A DNA stretch of 64,000 bases from contig JASJBF010000039.1 of the NCBI GenBank assembly GCA_030066685.1, forward strand, positions 50,251-114,250. The letters run 5' to 3'. This document shows positions 47,267 through 54,342 of the stretch, one piece after another; the first letter of the stretch is position 1, and the number at the start of each line of letters is the position of its first letter. The notes beneath the pieces are model-generated. The model ran no database searches. It was not told where the DNA came from and saw only the letters and a list, made by a program, of their open reading frames with translations. Source of the DNA: Kiloniellales bacterium. Lineage in GTDB: Bacteria; Pseudomonadota; Alphaproteobacteria; Kiloniellales; JAKSBE01. The position numbers and the translations under genes were made by a program.

Positions 47267-48580
47267 CTATTCCGCCGGCTCGGGGACAACCCGCAGGGGG
47301 TTGTTCTCGTGGGTCGTCCAGTTGCCGTAGGCCGGGTCGATGGCCTTGCCGGTCCGGGGATCGACCCCTTCGGTCAGGTGTTCCAGGGTGATGCAGTTCT
47401 CGACCGGGCAGACCGCGACGCAGAGGTTGCAGCCGACGCATTCCTCGTCGATCACCTCGAAGTGGCGCCGGCCGTTGACCGTCTGGGTGATCGCCTGGTG
47501 CGAGGTGTCCTCGCAGGCGATGTGGCAGCGGCCGCACTTGATGCAGAGGTCCTGGTCGATCCGTGCCTTCACCACGTAGTTGAGGTTGAGGTACTGCCAG
47601 TCGGTGACGTTGGGCACGGCCTTGCCGACGAAGTCGTCGAGCCGCGCGTAGCCCTTCTCGTCCATCCAGTTCTTCAGGCCCTCGACCAGGTCCTCGACGA
47701 TGCGGAAGCCGTAGGCCATGGCCGCGGTGCAGACCTGGACGTTGCCGGCGCCCAGGGCCATGAACTCGACCCCGTCGCGCCAGGTCGTGATGCCGCCGAT
47801 GCCCGAGATCGGCAGGCCCGGGGTCTCGGGATCGCGGGCGATCTCGGCGACCATGTTGAGCGCCACCGGCTTGACCGCCGGGCCGCAGTAGCCGCCGTGG
47901 GTGCCCTTGCCGTCGGTCGCCGGCTCGGGCGCCATGGTGTCGAGGTCGACCCCGACGATGGAGGAGATGGTGTTGATCAGCGAGACCCCGTCGGCCCCGC
48001 CCTTCTGCGCGGCGCGCGCCGGGAAGCGGATGTCGGTGATGTTCGGAGTCAGCTTGACGATCACCGGCATGCGGGTGTGCTGCTTGCACCAGCGGGCGAC
48101 CATCTCGACGTAATCCGGCACCTGCCCCACCGCCGAGCCCATGCCGCGCTCGGACATGCCGTGGGGACAGCCGAAGTTGAGCTCGATGCCGTCGGCCCCG
48201 GTGTCCTCGACCAGGGGCAGGATCTTCTGCCAGGCGCTCTCCTCGCAGGGCACCATCAAGGAGACCACCACCGCCCGGTCCGGCCAGTCGCGCTTGACCT
48301 CCTTGATCTCGCGCAGGTTGACGTCCAGCGGCCGGTCGGTGATCAGCTCGACGTTGTTGAAGCCGAGCAGCTGGCGGTCCGGGCCGTGGATCGCGCCGTA
48401 GCGCGGCCCGTTGACGTTCACGATCGGCGGGTCCTCGCCCAGGGTCTTCCAGACCGCGCCGCCCCAGCCCGCCTGGAAGGCGCGGACCACGTTGTAGGCC
48501 TTGTCGGTCGGCGGCGCCGAGGCCAGCCAGAAGGGGTTGGGCGACTTGATCCCGAGGAAGTCGTTGCGGATGTCAGCCAT
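47267..48580 (-). CDS. preA: NAD-dependent dihydropyrimidine dehydrogenase subunit PreA
   Basis: A 437-residue FMN/4Fe-4S subunit that reduces uracil and thymine. The dihydroorotate-dehydrogenase-like barrel includes LASAPPTDKAYNVVRAFQAG, IELNFGCPHGMSERGMGSAV and KLTPNITDIRFPARA; two ferredoxin clusters are at the end (CIKCGRCHIAC and CVGCNLCVAVCPVENC). It follows preT by 38 bp. First step of the reductive pathway whose later enzymes are at 19972-28613. Confidence 0.96.
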   Translation of the reverse strand: MADIRNDFLGIKSPNPFWLASAPPTDKAYNVVRAFQAGWGGAVWKTLGEDPPIVNVNGPRYGAIHGPDRQLLGFNNVELITDRPLDVNLREIKEVKRDWPDRAVVVSLMVPCEESAWQKILPLVEDTGADGIELNFGCPHGMSERGMGSAVGQVPDYVEMVARWCKQHTRMPVIVKLTPNITDIRFPARAAQKGGADGVSLINTISSIVGVDLDTMAPEPATDGKGTHGGYCGPAVKPVALNMVAEIARDPETPGLPISGIGGITTWRDGVEFMALGAGNVQVCTAAMAYGFRIVEDLVEGLKNWMDEKGYARLDDFVGKAVPNVTDWQYLNLNYVVKARIDQDLCIKCGRCHIACEDTSHQAITQTVNGRRHFEVIDEECVGCNLCVAVCPVENCITLEHLTEGVDPRTGKAIDPAYGNWTTHENNPLRVVPEPAE

Positions 48581-48619
48581 GTCGTCTCTCCCGGGCCGGG
48601 CGGCGTCTTGCGCCGCCGC

Positions 48620-49981
48620 TCAGCCCTCGTTGCGCAGGGTGCGGTCGATGGACTCCGCCGCCACCTTGCCGTCCTCGACCGCGGCCACGGTCAGGTCCTC
48701 GCCGCCTGCGATGCAGTCGCCGCCGGCCCAGACGTCCTCGAGGCTGGTCCGGCGCCCCTCGTCGACCACGATGCGGCCCTGGGCCAGCGCCAGGCGCTCG
48801 CCGCCGACCTCCAAGGAGTCCGGCTCGAAGGCCTGGCCGATCGCCTTGAAGACCATGTCGGCGGCCAGGGTGAAGATCTCGCCGCTCGGCTGCAGGCGGC
48901 CGTTGGCGCCGCTCTCGGTATATTCGAACTCGACGCCGCGGACCTTGCCGCCCTCGCCCAGCAGCCGCTTGGGCTGGGCCCAGTGCCGGATGCCGACGCC
49001 GCTGATCTGGGCCAGCTCCTGCTCGTAGACGCTGGCCTTCATCTGCGCCTTGCCGCGGCGGTAGACGATGGTCACCTCCTCGGCGCCCAGGCGCTTGCTC
49101 TGCACCGCGACGTCGATCGCGGTCATGCCGCCGCCGATCACCACCACCCGGCGGCCGACCGGCAGGCTTGTCTTGTCCGTCGCCTGGCGCAGCGCGGCGA
49201 TGTAGGCCACCGCGTCCTCGACTCCCTCGAGGCGCTCCTCGGCCAGGCCCAGGGCGTTGACCGCGCCCAGCCCGACGCCGAGGAAGACCGCGTCGAAGTC
49301 GTCGCGCAGCCGGTCCAGGGTCACGTCCACGCCCAGGCGCTTGCCGTATTCAACGGTGATGCCGCCGACCGCCAGGATGTAGTCGACCTCGCGCTGGGCG
49401 AAGTCGTCGACGGTCTTGTAGGCGGCGATGCCGTACTCGTTGAGCCCGCCGGGCTTGTCCCTGGCCTCCAGGACCGTGACCTCGTGGCCCAGGACCGCCA
49501 GGCCGTGGGCGCAGGCCAGGCCGGCCGGACCGGCGCCGACCACCGCGACCCGCTTGCCGCTCGCGGGGCCGCGCTGGAAGACCTGCTTGCCGTCCTGGAA
49601 CAGGGCGTCGGTGGCGTAGCGCTGCAGCAGGCCGATCTTGACCGGCTTGCCCTCGGCCTCCATGCGCACGCAGACCTCCTCGCAGAGGGTCTCGGTCGGG
49701 CAAACCCGGGCGCACATGCCGCCCATGATGTTCTGCTTCAGGATGGTCTCGGCCGCGGCCTGGGTGTTCTCGGTCGCGATCTGCCGGATGAACATGGGGA
49801 TGTCGATGGAGGTCGGGCAGGCCGTGGTGCAGGGCGCGTCGTGGCAGAAGTAGCAGCGGTCGGCCTCGACCAGGGCCTGGTGCAGGTCCAGGGGCGGATG
49901 CAGGTCGGCGAAGTTGGCGGCGATCTCCTCGGCCGGCAGACGGCCCGCCGCAATGCCCGGCGCCTTGGCGCTGCTGCCCAT
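48620..49981 (-). CDS. preT: NAD-dependent dihydropyrimidine dehydrogenase subunit PreT
   Basis: A 453-residue FAD/NAD(P)H subunit. The N-terminal Cys-rich part (CYFCHDAPCTTACPTSIDIP, GGMCARVCPTETLCEEVC) binds iron-sulfur clusters; the FAD site is VAVVGAGPAGLACAHGLA, the NAD site VVVIGGGMTAIDVAVQ, and the C-terminal VWAGGDCIAGGEDLTVAAVE closes the FAD fold. Electron donor for PreA. A RutR-like box lies 65 bp upstream. Confidence 0.96.
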   Translation of the reverse strand: MGSSAKAPGIAAGRLPAEEIAANFADLHPPLDLHQALVEADRCYFCHDAPCTTACPTSIDIPMFIRQIATENTQAAAETILKQNIMGGMCARVCPTETLCEEVCVRMEAEGKPVKIGLLQRYATDALFQDGKQVFQRGPASGKRVAVVGAGPAGLACAHGLAVLGHEVTVLEARDKPGGLNEYGIAAYKTVDDFAQREVDYILAVGGITVEYGKRLGVDVTLDRLRDDFDAVFLGVGLGAVNALGLAEERLEGVEDAVAYIAALRQATDKTSLPVGRRVVVIGGGMTAIDVAVQSKRLGAEEVTIVYRRGKAQMKASVYEQELAQISGVGIRHWAQPKRLLGEGGKVRGVEFEYTESGANGRLQPSGEIFTLAADMVFKAIGQAFEPDSLEVGGERLALAQGRIVVDEGRRTSLEDVWAGGDCIAGGEDLTVAAVEDGKVAAESIDRTLRNEG

Positions 49982-50045
49982 CTAACTCTCCCTATGCGAC
50001 AATCTGCGGCGGCGCTGCGGCCTCGGCCGACCCCGCCGCTTATTT

Positions 50046-50061
50046 TTGATCATTTGATCAA
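50046..50061. promoter_or_regulatory. RutR operator 3
   Basis: TTGATCATTTGATCAA, a perfect 7-2-7 palindrome differing from operator 1 by one symmetric change (C to T). It sits in the preT-preA promoter region. Confidence 0.78.
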
Positions 50062-50271
50062 ATTTTTTGTCGCGGGTCAAGGAAACCGGGCGGGAGCGGC
50101 AGAGGGGTTAAGGCGTCACCGCTCGTCGGCACCGGGTCTGCCGCACCCTGTCTGTCCTCGCGCGCCTGTTCTATGGCCTTGCTGGCGCGAGGACGATCCA
50201 CCGGAAGGATTCGGCGAAGCCCTGCCGAGTGAAGGGTGAGGGCGGGGCCTCCCTGCGGAGCACGACAAACA

Positions 50272-50320
50272 CCCCGGGGCCCCTACCGGCTCTCTGGCTT
50301 TCGCGGTAGGCGCCCCGGGG
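50272..50320 (-). terminator. Strong hairpin after the small secreted protein gene
   Basis: CCCCGGGGC...CCTACCG pairs with CGGTAGG...GCCCCGGGG (about 16 bp, one mismatch, 15-base loop). On the minus strand it lies 70 bp beyond the stop at 50392 and is followed by TGTTTGT; a likely terminator with a short T-tract. Confidence 0.55.
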
Positions 50321-50391
50321 GCATCTGGGCCGATCGGATTGCAGTCCTCAAGCGAGGGTCAGTACGACGGCCGCTTCAAGGATCGCTTCTG

Positions 50392-50676
50392 CTAGCTGCA
50401 GGTCACCTTGTTTCCGTCCGTCGTGCAGTTGTCGTCGCCCTTCATCGTGATGATGACCCCGTTCGGGAGGGTGACGGTTGCCGATCCGCCCTCCTGGACC
50501 TGCGGCACCGTGGTGAAGCCGCCCGCGGCGGCGCCGCCGACACCGGCATTGCCGAAGCCGCCCGCCGGCGCAATCACGACGGTTCCCTGTCCGGGAACTC
50601 TCACTTCCTGCGCCCAGGCAGAGGTGGCCGCCACCGAGGCAAGCGCGACTGCGGTGATGATTGAACGTGCTTTCAT
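50392..50676 (-). CDS. Small secreted protein of unknown function
   Basis: A 94-residue protein. It has a clear Sec signal (IITAVALASVAATSAWA-Q), then a glycine/alanine-rich middle and a C-terminus TLPNGVIITMKGDDNCTTDG ending in a second Cys, so one disulfide is possible. I do not recognise the family. It is supported by a strong AAAGGAG ribosome site, the signal peptide, and a promoter layout matching the gene at 51596: direct repeats at 50760-50788 and a conserved block at 50712-50726. It may be an exported product or partner of the adjacent YcaO/SARP locus. Confidence 0.75.
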   Translation of the reverse strand: MKARSIITAVALASVAATSAWAQEVRVPGQGTVVIAPAGGFGNAGVGGAAAGGFTTVPQVQEGGSATVTLPNGVIITMKGDDNCTTDGNKVTCS

Positions 50677-50711
50677 GGCTTGATCTCCTTTGCTCGCTCT
50701 CCCGCCGCGGA

Positions 50712-50726
50712 ATTGCGGGCGGGACG
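50712..50726 (-). promoter_or_regulatory. Conserved 15-bp promoter block (copy A)
   Basis: Plus-strand ATTGCGGGCGGGACG, 36 bp before the start of the secreted-protein gene. It matches 51630-51644 at 14 of 15 positions and at the same distance from its gene. Confidence 0.6.
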
Positions 50727-50759
50727 ATGCTGAGCAAAGCAGTCCCCTGTCTGGTCTTG

Positions 50760-50788
50760 CGTTAGCCCCGCGTCAGCCTCGCGCCGGG
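50760..50788 (-). promoter_or_regulatory. Candidate SARP operator A (11-bp direct repeats)
   Basis: Plus-strand heptamers CGTTAGC, CGTCAGC and a weaker CGCCGGG start at 50760, 50771 and 50782, an exact 11-bp period with 4-bp spacers. SARP/OmpR-type regulators bind such repeats. The rest of the 464-bp gap between 50677 and 51140 shows no gene. Confidence 0.6.
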
Positions 50789-51140
50789 GAGACCGCCGCG
50801 GCGTCCGTCGAGGACTGCCTGCACCGTCGGGTGTCGCTGCGAAGGGAGAATTGGATTCGGCACCGGGCGCCGAGCGGACGCGAGGGGTCGCCCCTCCGTC
50901 TCTACCGCGGGCCGGCGGCAGGGAAGGGGGGCCCGGGAGGCGGCGGCCAGACCGGCCCCGCCCAGGGTGCGAAGGTCTGCAGTTTGTCGGAGGTCGAGGG
51001 GAAGGCGGACTCCGCCGAGACGACTCCGATCCCGCGGCAAAGCACCTTATTGGCGGCCGCGGTCCCTGTGTCGTCTCGGCAAGCGCCGGCCGGAGGAGCC
51101 TGGCCGGGTTGCACCCGTCGCGCACAACCCGGCCCGGCAA

Positions 51141-51596
51141 TCAGACCAGATCGATCCGGCCCCGAAAGATGAGAGTCGAGCGATCTCCGCTCGCTGTCTC
51201 GAGCACAACCGGCGCCTTGAAGTGCTGGACCCCCGGCTTCAGCGTGTTGTCGCCAACGGTGACGCCGACGAAGATGCCGAGCTCGCCGCCGCCAATCGCG
51301 ATGAAGGTGAAGCTGATCGCACCGACCGAGAGTGAGCTGTATTCGCCGATGAAGATCTGCTCGTTGAGCGTGAGCTTTTGCCCGGGCCTGAGCGTCTTGT
51401 CCTCGAGGTCCAGGAGGATGCTTTCGTTGCGACCGCCATCCGAGACGTGGATGTTGCAGTCGAAGTCGGTCGCCACCTCGTCGCCCCGCGCGGCGGCGTG
51501 CTCGACCGAAGTGAGCTTCGCGGTGACAAGATGACCGCTCGGTTCGCTCGTAAAGCCGAAATCCTCGTTGAACCTTTCGACAGCCTGAAGAGCCAT
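51141..51596 (-). CDS. Hypothetical protein, beta-rich, cytoplasmic-looking
   Basis: A 151-residue protein without signal peptide or membrane segment. It alternates hydrophobic and polar residues in many predicted strands (HLVTAKLTSVEHAA, ESILLDLEDKTLRPGQKLTL, SVGAISFTFIAIGGGELGIF), suggesting a beta-sandwich; one Cys only. I do not recognise the family. Start 51596 has AAAGGACAG upstream, and the control region mirrors that of the 50676 gene. Its place in the YcaO/SARP island suggests a shared role, but none can be named. Confidence 0.72.
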   Translation of the reverse strand: MALQAVERFNEDFGFTSEPSGHLVTAKLTSVEHAAARGDEVATDFDCNIHVSDGGRNESILLDLEDKTLRPGQKLTLNEQIFIGEYSSLSVGAISFTFIAIGGGELGIFVGVTVGDNTLKPGVQHFKAPVVLETASGDRSTLIFRGRIDLV

Positions 51597-51629
51597 AGTT
51601 CTGTCCTTTCAAGAATGGTCCGCCGCCCG

Positions 51630-51644
51630 ATTGCGGTCGGGACG
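51630..51644 (-). promoter_or_regulatory. Conserved 15-bp promoter block (copy B)
   Basis: Plus-strand ATTGCGGTCGGGACG, 34 bp before the 51596 start; pair of 50712-50726. Confidence 0.6.
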
Positions 51645-51677
51645 GGCCGCAGGAAAACAGGCCGCCGTCCGGCGCCG

Positions 51678-51706
51678 CGTTATTCGTCCGTTAGTCGTCC
51701 GTCAGC
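51678..51706 (-). promoter_or_regulatory. Candidate SARP operator B (11-bp direct repeats)
   Basis: Plus-strand heptamers CGTTATT, CGTTAGT and CGTCAGC start at 51678, 51689 and 51700, exactly 11 bp apart, with identical CGTC spacers. It lies 33 bp from the conserved block, the same distance as in copy A, and between two divergent genes. Confidence 0.65.
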
Positions 51707-51810
51707 GCGGCCGGACGCCGGCCCGATTCGACGCCGTCGGCGGTTCCGCGCGCGCCGGATTGGGCCTAGGGTTGGGGACTGATCCACGACACGCGATGGA
51801 GTGCCAAGCG

Positions 51811-52269
51811 ATGACGGACGACGAAATCAGGGCGGACGATCTCGAGCTGCGGCCCGGCGAGATGCGGTTCCGCTCGGCGGAGGCCTACGGCCAGTTCGGC
51901 AAGCGGATCCGCCAGTGGGCGGAGGGTGGCCGCGATTTCTCCCAGCCGATCAAGATCGGGGCCTTCAAGGACGAGCTGGCGACAGGCGAGCCGCAGTTGC
52001 TCGAAGGCGAACACTATCGCCTGCACCCTGAAATCGAAGAGGTACGGCTGTTCCGCAGGACCCGCGAGACCCTCGAGATCGGCCTGCCATTGGTCGAGCG
52101 GCTCGAGCCGCGGGAGCACGGCGACGAGCTGGTCGCGCTCTATCCGGGTCTCACGCCGGACAGCCGCTGGGCGGAGGAGGTTATCCGGGTCTCGAAGGGC
52201 GACCGCAAGACGTACGACGACTTCATCGACGAGTTCGTCGGCTTCTACAGCTGCTCGCAGTGCGGCTGA
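51811..52269 (+). CDS. Hypothetical protein with C-terminal Cys/Ser tail
   Basis: A 152-residue, mostly acidic, soluble-looking protein. Its only cysteines are in the last five residues (the C-terminus is FVGFYSCSQCG). I do not recognise a family. ATG 51811 is chosen (GGAG nine bases upstream); ATG 51796 lacks a site. It is divergent from the 51596 gene, sharing the 11-bp repeat region, and convergent with the SARP gene (stops three bases apart). A leader-like body with a short Cys/Ser tail next to a YcaO gene is compatible with a modified-peptide precursor, but it is long for one, so this is speculative. Confidence 0.68.
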   Translation: MTDDEIRADDLELRPGEMRFRSAEAYGQFGKRIRQWAEGGRDFSQPIKIGAFKDELATGEPQLLEGEHYRLHPEIEEVRLFRRTRETLEIGLPLVERLEPREHGDELVALYPGLTPDSRWAEEVIRVSKGDRKTYDDFIDEFVGFYSCSQCG

Positions 52270-52272
52270 GCC

Positions 52273-54309
52273 CTAGTCGTCGCTCGCCAGGTACCGGGCC
52301 CTGGCCAAGCCGTCGGCGAAGGCGGCGCGGACGGCCGGATCACGGATCGGGAAGGCCGAGGTGACCCAGGCGAGGATCGAGTCCTCCTCGGCGGCGCGCT
52401 CGCCCGCCCAGTTGGCGCGGGCCAGCTCCACGAAGCGCGTGTAGGCGCGCGCCGCTTCCGCCGAACGGCCGAGCCGGGTCAGCGCCGCCGCCTCCCAGCC
52501 GGGGATGTTGCGGATCGCCTCGCCGCCGTTGCGCGCCGCGGCGACGCAGCCGTCGTAGTCGCCGCAGAGGAAGCGGATCGTCGCGTGATAGCACCAGTCC
52601 CGCGGCGAGATCGTCCAGCCGAGCGAGATCGACTGCGCGGCGAGGTTCCGCGCGACCGCGGTCCGTCCGCCGAAGGCCAGGCCCAGCGCGGAGGAGATGA
52701 CGACCCAGGCGTCGTTCGGGTTGGTCTCCTGCGCCAGCCCGAAGGCCAGCTCGGCCTCGTCGTAGCGCTGCGCCATGGTCAGCGCCCAGCCGCGGCTCAG
52801 GTGGGTCTGGGAGTCCATCGGGTCGAGGTCGATCGCCCGGTTGGCGAGCAGCAGCGCCTCGGCGAAGAGCGCGGGGTCGCGCCGCGTGCCGGGAAAGACG
52901 ATGTTCCGGATGTTGTGGAGCTGGGCGAGGCTCGTGTAGGCGCGGGTGAAATCGGGCCAGTCCGCCAGGATGGCGCGGAACAGCTCGGCCGCCCGGGTCC
53001 AGCCCGCGGGGTCGAAGGACAGGGCCAGCTGCTGGCCCAGGAGCCAGCGGTCGATGGCGTCCGCGGCCGGATTGTCGCGGCCGGTCAGGCGGGCCAGGCG
53101 CGCCCGCGACAGGTTGAGGTTGAGCGTCGCCGCCATCCGCCCGGCCAGGTCGCCCTGGAAGGCGATCCAGCGGGTCCGCAGGCTCTCGGAGCGCTCGGTC
53201 CAGATGACCTCGCCGGTGGCGGTGCCGGTCAGCGCGACCGTGGCCGCGATGCGCGGGCCGACCTCCACGGCGCTGGCGCGCAGCGCGTAGGTCCGCTCGG
53301 CCCGGCCGTCCTCCGGGTCGTCGAAGATCCGCCATTCCCGGAAGCGGGCGAGCCGGGAGATCAGCTCCCGGCGGAAGAGCGCGACGAGCGGCCGGCAGGC
53401 CTCGGCCAGCCCCGTCGTGTCGAAGCTGCCCACCGAGATCTCGGGAAAGGCCCGCGGCTCATCGGCCGCGACGGGGTCGGGCGGGTGCTCCGGCGCGGCC
53501 ACGGCCGGCATCTTTGGCGCCGCGGTCTCCGGTCGCGGAGGACCGCCGGGGCCCTCCTCCGAGGCCGCCGGGCGGTAATCGCCCATCTTGATGGCGACGA
53601 CCAGGGCCTGCGTCTCGCCCGCAGGCTCCGTGTCGAACTCCCGCTCCAGATGGCGCCAGAGCCGGTCGTAGGTCTGCAGCGCGCTGCCCACGTCGCCGGC
53701 TTCGAGGTGGGCCGAGATGAGCGCGCGGGCGGCGACCTCGTCCGAGGGGTCGAGGATGACCAGGGCCCGGGCCAGATCGCGCCGCGCCCCCGGCGCCGCC
53801 GCCTCGAGCGCCGCCGAGAGCCGCGTCCGGAGTTCGTCCTCGATCTGGCGGCGGCGCAGGTAGAGCCAGCTCTCGAAGACGTCGCCGGGGACGGTGAAGC
53901 GCGCGAGGATGCGCTCGGCGAGGCTTTCCCCGGCGAGCAGCACCGGCGGGACCACGCCGGAAGCGAGCGCCGACAGCAGCTCCGCGACGTCGGTGCGCAG
54001 GGCGCCGGCCAGCGCCACCTTCTCCCGGTCGGCCTCCAGGCCGTCGTAGCCGGCGGCGCTCAGCTCGCCGCGCAGCTGGAACAGCGTCTGCCGCAGGTTG
54101 CGGCGCCCGCCGGCCTCGTCATGGTTTGGCCAGATCAGGCTGACCAGCCGCGCGCGGGTCTCCTCGTGCCCGGGGGTGAGCGCGAGGCAGGCCAGGACCG
54201 CCCGCGCGCCACGCGAGGAGACGGCGAGCACGCGGCCGTCGACCGAGGCCCGAAGGCTGTCGATCAGGGTCAGTCTCAGCGCGCCGGCCACGGTCATCCT
54301 GCTCGACAT
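52273..54309 (-). CDS. SARP-type transcriptional regulator with BTAD and TPR domains
   Basis: A 678-residue regulator. An OmpR-like winged helix lies at about 5-100 (SSRGARAVLACLALTPGHEE, GGRRNLRQTLFQLRGEL), a bacterial transcriptional activation (BTAD) domain at about 105-245 (SWLYLRRRQIEDELRTRLSA, LQTYDRLWRHLEREFDTEPA), a Pro-rich linker, then a cyclase-like/adenylyl-associated middle and C-terminal TPR repeats from about 410 (LLANRAIDLDPMDSQTHLSR, AELAFGLAQETNPNDAWVVI). SARPs usually activate biosynthetic clusters by binding 11-bp direct repeats. It starts 33 bp after the YcaO stop with GGAGG upstream, so the two form an operon. Confidence 0.88.
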   Translation of the reverse strand: MSSRMTVAGALRLTLIDSLRASVDGRVLAVSSRGARAVLACLALTPGHEETRARLVSLIWPNHDEAGGRRNLRQTLFQLRGELSAAGYDGLEADREKVALAGALRTDVAELLSALASGVVPPVLLAGESLAERILARFTVPGDVFESWLYLRRRQIEDELRTRLSAALEAAAPGARRDLARALVILDPSDEVAARALISAHLEAGDVGSALQTYDRLWRHLEREFDTEPAGETQALVVAIKMGDYRPAASEEGPGGPPRPETAAPKMPAVAAPEHPPDPVAADEPRAFPEISVGSFDTTGLAEACRPLVALFRRELISRLARFREWRIFDDPEDGRAERTYALRASAVEVGPRIAATVALTGTATGEVIWTERSESLRTRWIAFQGDLAGRMAATLNLNLSRARLARLTGRDNPAADAIDRWLLGQQLALSFDPAGWTRAAELFRAILADWPDFTRAYTSLAQLHNIRNIVFPGTRRDPALFAEALLLANRAIDLDPMDSQTHLSRGWALTMAQRYDEAELAFGLAQETNPNDAWVVISSALGLAFGGRTAVARNLAAQSISLGWTISPRDWCYHATIRFLCGDYDGCVAAARNGGEAIRNIPGWEAAALTRLGRSAEAARAYTRFVELARANWAGERAAEEDSILAWVTSAFPIRDPAVRAAFADGLARARYLASDD

Positions 54310-54342
54310 CTTCGCGTCCTCCGCCCGACGGAACCGCTCCCC

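Larger units (their letters stand above)
49982..50391. promoter_or_regulatory. Gene-free region upstream of preT
   Basis: A 410-bp stretch holding a RutR box at 50046-50061 and a strong hairpin at 50272-50320. On the minus strand TTGACC (50078-50083), 17 bases, TCAAAT is a possible preT promoter overlapped by the box. Nothing else recognisable. Confidence 0.5.

Noticed and set aside
46934..50239. A rightward open frame of 1101 codons
   Set aside because: It is the antisense shadow of preA and preT, which carry clear catalytic and iron-sulfur motifs; very high G+C makes the opposite frames open.
50673..51172. Open frames of 155-160 codons on both strands in the gap between the two small genes
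   Set aside because: Arg/Pro/Gly-rich, no ribosome site and no domain; they cover the repeat operator and conserved promoter block.
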